A stretch of DNA of 64,000 bases, taken from positions 190,001-254,000 of the forward strand of contig MCGE01000034.1 in NCBI GenBank assembly GCA_002105175.1, given 5' to 3'. Made by a program: the position numbers and the translations under genes. The notes beneath the pieces are model-generated. The model saw only the letters and a program-made list of their open reading frames with translations. It searched no databases and was not told the DNA's origin. The DNA is from Absidia repens. Taxonomy: Eukaryota; Mucoromycota; Mucoromycetes; Mucorales; Cunninghamellaceae. Below, piece after piece: positions 55,660 through 64,000 of this stretch (position 1 is the first letter of the stretch; the number at the start of each line of letters is the position of its first letter).

Positions 55660-57056
55660 ATGAGATTGATTATCCGTGAAGACCATACTGAAGTCAGTGA
55701 TTATATCGGTAAGTCGCCATACTCTATAGCCTATTGTTGCAAAATAGTAACAAGAACTAACTTCGTCGTTTTTCTCTCTCTCTTTGTCTGTCTCTCGTCA
55801 ACTTTTGTATCATATAGCCAACTACATCAAGGAACGTATCAACCAATTCAAGCCTACTGAAGAACGTCCCTTTGTTTTGGGTCTTCCCACTGGCTCCTCT
55901 CCTATTGGTGTCTACAAGAAAATGGTGGAGTTATATAAGGCCGGTGACATTAGCTTTAAGCATGTCGTGACCTTCAATATGGACGAATACGTTGGCTTAC
56001 CTCGTGATCATCCTGAATCCTACCATTCCTTCATGTGGAAGAACTTGTTTATGCATGTCGACATCAAGCCTGAAAACGTACACATTTTGAATGGCAACGC
56101 TCCCGACTTGGACGAAGAATGCAAAAAGTATGAAGCCGACATTGCTGCCGTGGGCGGTATTGAACTCTTCCTCGGAGGTATCGGTCCTGATGGTCATATT
56201 GCTTTCAACGAACCTGGTTCTTCTTTGACTTCCCGTACTCGTGTCAAGACCTTGGCCTATGAAACCATCATTGCCAATGCCCGTTTCTTCGATGGTGATG
56301 TCAACAAGGTTCCCAAATTGGCTTTGACCGTTGGTGTAGCGTAAGTGTTTTTTTTTTTTTTTTAAAAAAAAAGAGGGATTGGCGATTGGGCAAAGCAAGG
56401 TGTTAGTGGTCATGTGAACTAATCATTTTTCTCTCTTTCCCTCTCTCCCTGAAATAGTACTGTCATGGATGCTCGTGAAGTCGTGGTGATCATCACTGGT
56501 GCTCACAAGGTAAGAATTGAAACGTTGATGATTGTAGTGGCTGGTTTGACAGCAATGATAACACCTACTTTCTCCTTTATTTATTCTATAGTCCATTGCT
56601 TTGGCCAAATGTATTGAAGATGGCGTCAACCATATGTGGACTGTCAGTTCTATTCAACTTCATCCCAAGGGTTTGATTGTATGTGATGAAGATTCTACTC
56701 TTGAACTTCATGTGAAGGTAAGACAAAAAAAAAAAAAAAAAAAAAAAAAAAGAAAGGGTAGCTCAAATTTAAGGAGCCAAATAACAACATACCGGAGAAC
56801 AGGTTTATTCATCAATATTACCATTTTTCTATCATAGACTGTCAAGTACTTTAAATCCATTGAACATGTCCACCAAGTATTGATTGGTACTGAAAACTTG
56901 GGATTACAAGGTAACAAATCAAAGAGAAAGAAAAAAAACAAGGAAACCGGAAACTAAACATGATATTTTATAAACTTAGGTGGTGTCAAGCAATTGAAGA
57001 ATGCCGCTAGTAGCAGTAGCCGCCCAAAGACCCCTATGAATGCCCCTCATGAATAG
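55660..57056 (+). CDS. Glucosamine-6-phosphate deaminase
   Basis: Six exons, 55660-55708, 55818-56340, 56458-56509, 56592-56717, 56838-56910 and 56980-57056, give 299 aa. NagB/GNPDA hallmarks: [39 protein letters not shown] (phosphate loop), [12 protein letters not shown] (catalytic Asp), [30 protein letters not shown], and [20 protein letters not shown]. It converts glucosamine-6-phosphate to fructose-6-phosphate and ammonia, the last step of GlcNAc catabolism, in the cytosol. The next gene, 700 nt downstream on the same strand, is a divergent hexokinase, which matches known GlcNAc-utilisation clusters. Codon use is strongly biased, indicating good expression. A short Ser/Lys-rich tail ends the protein. 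Confidence 0.96.
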
Positions 57057-57757
57057 ATCTTTTTTTTATTTATTAGCGCCCTTTTTTATACATTATTATT
57101 ATTATTATTATTTTATCAACTTTTATTTGTACATTCATCTATCATTTTATACTCTCATCATCCATCTCCTTCCCTATTATTTTGTGACATAATAAAGAAT
57201 ATCACTTTACTCGCTTTTTAGTGGGACCCTTAATGATGAACGACTTGGGGGGGGATGTTCTATTGTGCTTGCGTGTGTGCGGGGGGGGGAGATTGTTTCT
57301 AAATTGATTTCAGTTTACAGGATTTTGTACGACTATCTGGCAAATCAGCGTGCCTCCCAACCGAGGGCCCTTCTTTGATCTCTCTTTCTCCTATAATGTT
57401 TAGAATATATATTATTCATATACACTGGTATAAATAAATTCCAACTTCGTTTTTTTTATTTTCTATATTTTTTATATTTCTCTTCCTTTCTTTTTCTTCC
57501 ATTTTTTTTTCCTCTCATTCTCACCAACAAATTATTACGTAAATCCATCGTAGTAACCTGGTTTTCATTTTACATCTATTTTTGTCACACATACACACAC
57601 ACGCACACAACCTTGTTCCTTTAGTCACACACCCTCCTCACTTTCTTTCTCTCTCACGAATCAAGTCCGTTGCCCTTTCTTCATCACTTATTATTTACAC
57701 CACCACTACTACTACTTCTTTTTTTCTCCCCTCTCCCCTTCTCAACCGTCTATTGTC
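57057..57757. other. Intergenic between deaminase and hexokinase
   Basis: Contains the deaminase 3' untranslated region, G runs near 57248-57290, and a T/C-rich hexokinase leader with ACACACAC-type repeats (about 57589-57607). No gene is seen. Confidence 0.5.
57191..57196 (+). terminator. Poly(A) signal AATAAA of deaminase gene
   Basis: AATAAA lies about 135 nt after the stop codon, after a run of ATT repeats. Confidence 0.55.
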
Positions 57758-59934
57758 ATGCCATTAGCAGATATCATCAACACATTTGAACTCACCCAAG
57801 ATCAATTCCAGGGGATCGTCACGGGATTCAAACAGGAATATGAGCAAGGATTGAACATTGCCGAAGCCAAGGGATTGGCCACGATGATCCCATCGTATGT
57901 CACACGACTACCGACAGGGCAAGAAAAAGGGACGTTTTTAGCCTTGGATTTGGGTGGTAGTACGCTGCGCGTGTGTGCTGTGCGGTTATTGGGCGATGGA
58001 CAAGTCCAGGTGGATGAAATCAAACGATCCATTGCAATGACCGACCCTTTAAGGACTGGTGAAACCACAGCGTTTTTTGATTGGATGGTGGATGCGATTG
58101 ATTCATTAATCAAGGAATACAAAATCGATGGTGGTGGTGTCTCGGATCCTTTGGCTATGGGTGTGTCTTGGAGCTTCCCCGTTAAGTGATTATCACCAAA
58201 AACAAAACAAAAAAGAAAAATAGGAGGGAAGGGAAGGAGTGGAATCTTGGTACGGGAGGAGGAGGGAAGGGAGGGGGAAGGTATGATTTAAATTAGATAG
58301 TGCCAAGTGATGTGGGGGGATGGGATAAGGAGGGTGTGTAAAAGAAACAATAGGGTGTGCCCTGGATGGATAAATGACATGGTGATGCATGATACTAATT
58401 GACAAAAAATCTTCTTTTTTTATTTATTCTCCTTATTTTAGTCAAACAAGTGTATCCGATGGCAAGATTCTTCGAATGGGCAAAGGATTTGAATTGAAAG
58501 GCATTGAAGGCCAGGATTTGAAAACGTTATTTACTGATGCTTTCCGAAGAAAGGTAAAAACGAATGAATATGTGTACGGTGGACTTGGATGTGAAAAAAG
58601 GATGATTCATATTGATTCTTCTCTTTATTTTTTTTTTATTTTTATTTTATTGTATGAAGAATGTCAATGTCAAAGTCACGGCACTGATCAATGATACCGT
58701 TGGAGTCCTTGTAGCACATGCATATAGTGATCCAAATGCACGTATTGGTTTTATTTATGGTACGGGGACCAATGCTGCGTATCCTGAACAAGTATCCAAA
58801 ATGGCGAAATTAGACCCAATATACAAGGAGCAACACCAAGAACAAGAAATGTTGGTCAATACAGAAATCGATATTTTTGGTAGTGACGCTTATTTGCCAT
58901 TGAATCGATTTGATCGTCTCCTGGATGCCAACCATTCTCAACCTGATTTCCAACTGTATGAAAAAATGATGTCGGGCGCTTATCTCGGTGAACTGGTGCG
59001 TCTTGCTGCTTTAGAACTGGTACAAGAAAATGCTTTATTTGATGGCCATCTTCCTCTCGAATTCAAAGAAATGTATAGTTTTGAAACGGCGCAGCTCAGT
59101 GATTTAGAAAGGTAAAAAAAAAAAAAAAAAGCAAGGGACAGGGCAAGGACCGAAAAGAAACTCAAATACATTACTTTATTGACGATATTTAGCCGAGCTG
59201 ACGACTCGATCGACTCCCGACTAAGGCATCTCCAATCAACATTTACCTTTGAATCTCCAGCATCATCTCCTTCTTATCAACCGACAGAACAGGATTTGGC
59301 AACAATGACGGAACTTTGCAGAGCAGTGGCTACCCGAGGCGCAAAACTGGCAGCTGCAGCCGTTGCATCTCTGATCGAAAAACAACAACAGCAACAGCAT
59401 TTATTGGAAGATCAACCTATCATCATCGGCATCAATGGCTCCACTTTTGAATTGTATCCCCAAATGCCCGAGCGCATGCTGGCTTCACTCTCCGACTGGT
59501 TTGGCCCGGTGACGGCAAATCGTATTCGACTGGATGTGGCTCGCGATGGTGCTGGGATTGGCGGTGCATTGATTGCCATGCTTTATGCTGATGATAACGA
59601 CGCGTAAGTTACCGTACATGCATATACATACATACATATAGATGCAGGGGCGAGGGAAGCGGAGGGGCGGGTACAAAGGGTGATCGTGGTGGTGATTTAT
59701 ACTTATATGCATTTATTTATTTTTTCTAGTATTGAACAGGATCAAGGCTCACCATCATCCTCTACTGCAAAAGAATCCAGAAAGGTTGATCATCATAAGC
59801 ACCAATCATCACAGGAACCAGAGATTCTTCCTCCATCACTATCTACCTGTTTGTTTGGCTGGTGGATTCCCTTGAAACAATGGGTCAAGCATCGGAAAAC
59901 CAAGAAAAATGCATGCAAGCAATCAAAAAACTAG
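57758..59934 (+). CDS. Divergent hexokinase, probable N-acetylglucosamine kinase
   Basis: Five exons, 57758-58185, 58442-58553, 58660-59111, 59193-59603 and 59730-59934, give 535 aa. It has the hexokinase fold: FLALDLGGSTLRVCAV (where glucose-type enzymes read LGGTNFRV), MGVSWSFPVNQTSVSDGK, MGKGF, ALINDTVGVLVAHAY (catalytic Asp), GFIYGTGTNAAY, EIDIFGSDAYLPLNRFDRLLD and IGINGSTFELYPQM. The LGGSTLR and SWSFP variants are those I associate with the Hxk3/Nag5 GlcNAc-kinase branch. Position directly after a GlcN6P deaminase supports this. A C-terminal extension (about 65 residues, Ser/His-rich, then LFGWWIPLKQWVKHRK) is unusual. The first intron uses a GTGATT donor. Hexokinase family is firm; substrate is inference. 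Confidence 0.85.
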
Positions 59935-60145
59935 GATTAGCCTATCCCACTCCCTTTATCCACCCAAATTCCAACATACCCTCCTGATATTCTCTGACTC
60001 TTTTTTTTTTTTTTTTTTTTTTTTTGGCTCTTTTCCATGTAGTAATAATTTTATTCTTATTCCCACCATTCCTCCACTTTGGTCATTTATTTTTATTTAT
60101 TTCAGTCTTCCTTACTTTTTTATTTTTGTCACAAATCTTTTATGC

Positions 60146-60151
60146 AATAAA
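60146..60151 (+). terminator. Poly(A) signal AATAAA of hexokinase gene
   Basis: AATAAA lies about 212 nt after the stop codon, in a T-rich context. Confidence 0.45.
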
Positions 60152-60729
60152 AAAACAGCCTATTTGATCTCCTGTATACGTAGCCTACAGACTGTCTTGA
60201 TTCTGTTTTCTACATCTAACTTGTTTTCCCTTGCTGCACATAGTAGTTTATAGTCCCCCCCCCTCTCTTCTTCATACTTGCTTTTTTTGGGATTATTACT
60301 CCACCAACAACATCTTTTGATGCAGCCTCTCGGGGAGTCTAACTACATTACTCGGTGTGTCGTCCATACCCCCCCCAAGGAACAAGACTCTCATAAAATC
60401 ACTAAACAATCATCCGAAAATGGATTTTGTACATTTTGTAGTTATAGAACAACCTACAATTGTAGTCGAACGACTTTGCTAAATCTTGTAGTTAGAAATT
60501 ATTATGATACTCTCTTTTTTTTTTTGAATAAAGACCATTCTACCATTATTCGTACCTATATTTTTGCCTTTGTTTAATTTTATTTTTGGAAGATAAAAAA
60601 TAGCATTCTTAGAAAACTTCTTTTAATGTTTGTCTGGCAGCCAATTTTTATCTCAGTACCAAAAATGCGTTGACCACAAAGGGAGGATTTCAATTGAATT
60701 TTTTAATAAGTCGTGCCTTCTCTTCTTCC

Positions 60730-61210
60730 ATTTTTTTTTTTCTTTTTTCTTCCACATGGAAGTCCTCCGAGGGTCTGGTGATCATGGAGTGGGATTTTTT
60801 ATTAGATTTAAAGGGTTTAAAAATGGGCATGATAAAGTACATGGGGAAACCCTTTCATTTTGGATGTAGGATTGGACCCAGCATTAGATTAGGACTTCAT
60901 CTTGAGATGATGTCATGAAACCATCATTAGTTTATTTAATCCTAGTTTACCATAGTTTATATGTATATTTGAATAAAATATGTCTAGTCTTTTTTATTAT
61001 AATTATAATTATTAGCACCATTTGCCTTTCTCATACGATGATATTAGTTGTTTTCAACGATAGTTCTCTTTTCTTTAGCTGTTTTCAACAGTAGAACCCC
61101 CTTTTTTTACATTCGTCCCAGTTAGCCTAACGATGAACCTCCTCCCAGTTTGTGCTTGCATATACAATACTTCAATAAAATATATGTTTTTATTTTCAAC
61201 CATTCACTCA
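60730..61210 (+). repeat. Dispersed element, copy 8
   Basis: The head is not recognisable; it begins in a pyrimidine tract. The stem-loop at 60809-60857 retains a 9-bp stem, AAAGGGTTT with AAACCCTTT, in which the G.T wobble of other copies is an A-T pair. GAATAAAATATG is at about 60971 and a second ACTTCAATAAAATATATG module at about 61170. Confidence 0.7.
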
Positions 61211-61710
61211 TATCCATGTTGAACACTAGATCAATCCTCTTTCTTCTGACAATTCATACTGTATAGTATGCCAACTCGCTCTTTGTCCCGCTTCCCGCTT
61301 CCCCCTCCCCTTTACGTTTTATACATTCACTTTAAGATACAAGCCATGTTCAAGTTCAACTGTTTTTTTTATTTTTATTGAATACAATAGAAAATAATAT
61401 CCAATGCTACACTACATTAGACTATTCACCCTATTCTAAGTAGCAGCTTGCAATCGTGATAAAAAAAAACTGTAGACATTTAAATGTTGAAGGCGGAGTA
61501 GTCCCGTTTTTTCCCTGATAATCTATACAATAAAACCCATTCATTTGATATATATATGTGTGTGTATTTTATTTTATTATGCTATGTTGATGATTGATTT
61601 CAAGATACAATTAAAACAAATATAATAAATAAAAAAAGAAGAAGAGTCGCTACAAATAAGTCTATACTGAAACAAGCAAAAAAAAAAAAAAAACTAAAAA
61701 CCTAAGCTAT

Positions 61711-63487
61711 CTATGGGAGTAGTATCTTGGCCATTAAGCATACATGGTCGCTTCCAAAATGTTGATTCGGTAAAGCAGGTTGGACCACATCCTTGGGTGG
61801 CAACATGAGGATATCTAGAATCACCGCTTGCTGAGGAATAAATAAATAATCCAATGTTCCTTTGAAGACATGCGCACGGTTGGTATAATCCGGCTCACCC
61901 ACGCCATAACAATCATGATCATTTTGGACTACTGTAGATTGCTGTTGATCCCAAAGTCGTTTATGGTGGCTGTAGACACTCTGCATGCTGATATCCCCTG
62001 GTTTGGGTCCAATCCGCTCGAGAAGGTCGTGTATTTTCATAAGGTCGTTGTTGTTGATTTCTGCCGCTGTCGTCGGGCAGGTGTTCTTGTCGTTTGTTGT
62101 AGTAGTAGTAGCAGTGGTGGTGGTGGTGTTGTTGTTTTCAGATGCGTCGTCGTCATCGCCGTCATCTTCGTCATCATCGTTAAACGCGCGCCGACTGGTC
62201 TCCAAAACTTGCAGATGTTTTTCAGTGAGAGGGCGACCAGTAGCAATGGCGTAAAACGGGTCACTTGGCTGTGTGTTGAAATCTACCTCGCATGAAGTCC
62301 CCCCCCAAAAAAAAAACGTCAGGAATAATAGTAATATAAAATAAAAAAAAAAAGCGAGATTGAGTTCAACTTACCACCTAGCATGAGGGGCAACCAATTC
62401 TGCTCAGGATGCTTGTCGGCCAGCTGTTTCTGGAAGTTAAAAAGGTGGTGTCTATATATCAAGGCTTGACGACATCGCTCGTAGGTACTAGGTGGACGCC
62501 AGTACAAGTGTGTATTAGAGATAATAACACCGCCACCACCAGAAAGATTATGGTCGTCGTCGTTGTCTTGTCTATAAGCTAGGGCAACCAATTGACCAAT
62601 ATTACCGGTTGTCTGTGTTGGTTTGCATGATTCGTCTGTGTCGTAGTCTAAAGTCCGATACTCGATCTGCTTCCACATGGTCTCCCGGTACGCGATCACA
62701 CATCCATGTCGTTTGGTTTCATGCCGATGGAAAAGAGTTGTGTACCTAGCAACACCAACAATAATAACAATAATAATAAAATGAGTTCAAGTGAATATGG
62801 TGTGTTTGTAGGTATGAATGGTGGTAGTTCCTTTTATCATACCCTAGCTTGGCCAATGCGTCCTTGTAGAATTCGTCATAGTTGTCCAACTCTGATTAGA
62901 AAAAGACGGTGACAGGTCGAAGGGTGAGTATCAAGTACAAATATATATATTGATGTCTTTACCTTGCAAACACATAAGATCAGGCTGATAATAGCCTATT
63001 TCTTCCATCACCATTCGTCGTCTTGTTTTCTACGGCAATAACAAAGAGGTTCAGTTTGACTCAAGAAGATATATATATGTATATATATATGTATCCCTAT
63101 TTACCCATTTTAACATATCGCCGGCTGTAGGATGAATGGCCCTTTGACACATAGTTTGAGCTAACACCTATAATGGTGAGTGAATAAAGAGAAAAAACGA
63201 AGTGTTTGAGCCTGGTTTTCATTACACCGAAGTACAGTATTTTGACTTACATTGTACGTCATGATAGTGATTGGTCTATGACGGAAAGTCGATTGCCATT
63301 TGCGTTGATAAGGGACAGGAGGAGGAAGTTGGCCAGACACTGTTTGACCTGACGCTGCAGTTGATGGTGCTGATGGTGCTTGTTGTCCTGATGCCTGCAT
63401 CAGTTGTTGCTTAAGTTTCTTTTTTTCTAACCGTAAGGCCTTTTTTTCTAGACGAATTTTGTCTTTTTCTGCAGCTGTTGAATCCAT
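61711..63487 (-). CDS. NGL2/CCR4-type RNA exonuclease
   Basis: Six exons, 63487-63251, 63167-63105, 63029-62963, 62891-62843, 62745-62375 and 62282-61711, give 452 aa. A Lys-rich coiled leader (RLEKKALRLEKKKLKQQL) precedes ITIMTYNVLAQTM, HPTAGDMLKWKTRRRMVMEEI, YYQPDLMCLQ-ELDNYDEFY (catalytic Glu), FHRHETKRHGCVIAYRE, IISNTHLYWRP, LPLMLGDFNTQPSDPFY (catalytic Asp/Asn) and the closing FGSDHVCLMAKI (catalytic Asp-His). This is the endonuclease/exonuclease/phosphatase fold; order and inserts match yeast Ngl2, which trims the 3' end of 5.8S rRNA. An Asp/Thr/Asn-rich insert (about residues 290-345) is low complexity. The exact Ngl paralogue is uncertain. Confidence 0.88.
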
Positions 63488-64000
63488 GACAATTTATACA
63501 AAGTAAGTGAAGAGGGTCGGAGGAAGAAGGTGGGGGGGGACAAAGAAAAAAAAAGGTGGGGAAAGGCTTCCTGATTTTATATACATGCCAAAAAACAAAA
63601 AAAATGCGGGATTTGAAATCCCGTGTCTTGTTTTCAAACGTCCCCCCGCCGTTGAAACCTGCCGCAGTGATAAAAAAAAACCATCATCGACCGAGTGGCC
63701 GGGTATCAACGTCAGTATCGAGAAGACATGAGAAGTTTAATCTATTAACGTTTCAAAACAACATTCAGCTTCTATGGATCCTTTCCTGTCTCGACATTCT
63801 TAAATAAATAAATAGAAATCATGCAACTTCGAGCCTTCGAATACGTTTATTATATCTATAGGCAAAAGCTCTGTAATTATTTCCTTTCTTTCAGGAGAAG
63901 CATACAGCATGAATACCAAAAACAAACCGAAGCCAGTTTTGACACATGAATGTTTGGTTTGGAGAGAGGTACTGGATTTCCAAAATAAATTCGTAATTGT
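63488..64000. other. Promoter of exonuclease gene and right window edge
   Basis: Holds the palindrome at 63607-63623 and A/T-rich sequence. The last 200 nt contain an acceptor-like TTTCTTTCAG (about 63885-63894), but no frame can be followed to the edge. Confidence 0.4.
63607..63623. promoter_or_regulatory. 17-bp palindrome CGGGATTT-G-AAATCCCG
   Basis: Perfect inverted repeat about 120 nt upstream of the exonuclease start. Each arm carries AAATCCCG, the same core as the head of the dispersed element and the site at about 40990. The symmetry suggests a dimeric factor; an E2F-type factor is a possible binder by resemblance to TTTCCCGCC. Confidence 0.4.

Larger units (their letters stand above)
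59935..61710. other. Intergenic gap with repeat copy 8
   Basis: The hexokinase 3' flank is followed by repeat copy 8 (about 60730-61210). 60004-60025 is a T run. From 61210 to 61710 it is A/T-rich 3' flank of the exonuclease gene. No gene is seen. Confidence 0.5.

Noticed and set aside
1..64000. CRISPR array, tRNA, rRNA or bacterial mobile elements
   Set aside because: No regularly spaced direct repeats, no cloverleaf with a TTCGANTC arm and no insertion-sequence signatures were seen; all genes are spliced and eukaryotic.

Overview
The window is nuclear DNA of an early-diverging filamentous fungus, most likely Mucoromycota and plausibly Mucorales. The evidence is AT-rich intergenic DNA, long homopolymer A/T runs, many short GT-AG introns of roughly 45-150 nt, and proteins typical of that lineage: a thaumatin-like protein, a secreted 3D-domain protein, a Drs2-type flippase and a Bud14/Tea4-like SH3 protein. 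There is no operon structure. Each gene is a separate spliced unit, and I rebuilt exons by hand from splice sites, phase continuity and family knowledge.

Layout, left to right: DUF4442 hot-dog protein (191-1199, -); Zn2Cys6 transcription factor (2450-5006, +); thaumatin-like protein (7456-8267, +); SIP5-like RING protein (10611-12307, +); ERGIC-53/Emp47-like cargo lectin (12766-15196, +); CHY/RING ubiquitin ligase (15396-16724, -); EMC8/9 subunit (17500-18504, -); ALG14 (21275-22260, +); pantothenate kinase (25192-26768, -); SH3/Ras-association polarity protein (28220-32179, -); STEEP1 homologue (35267-35828, -); 3D-domain secreted protein (36430-37328, -); casein kinase 2 beta (38299-39489, -); single-pass membrane protein (40080-40914, -); proline-rich protein (41386-42315, +); ribonucleotide reductase large subunit (42826-45394, +); Drs2-like P4-ATPase (46563-51734, -); glucosamine-6-phosphate deaminase (55660-57056, +); divergent hexokinase, probably an N-acetylglucosamine kinase (57758-59934, +); NGL2-type exonuclease (61711-63487, -). 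Several short orphan or decayed genes lie in the gaps.

Two things stand out. First, eight clear copies and one fragment of a non-coding dispersed element of up to about 1 kb lie in the intergenic gaps, in both orientations. It has a GC-box/E-box head (CCCGCCCACGTGAA), a pyrimidine tract, a conserved 11-bp stem-loop whose pairing survives compensatory changes between copies, and a tail of repeated AATAAA-bearing modules. It looks like a mobile or formerly mobile Pol II transcription unit without protein coding. Second, the deaminase and the divergent hexokinase are adjacent and co-oriented, the same pairing seen in the GlcNAc-catabolism clusters of Candida and Trichoderma.

Several unlinked genes share a cellular theme: secretory-pathway and ER function (ALG14, EMC8, Emp47-like lectin, Drs2, STEEP1) and growth/polarity signalling (SH3-RA protein, CK2 beta, SIP5). 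This is gene content, not evidence of co-regulation.
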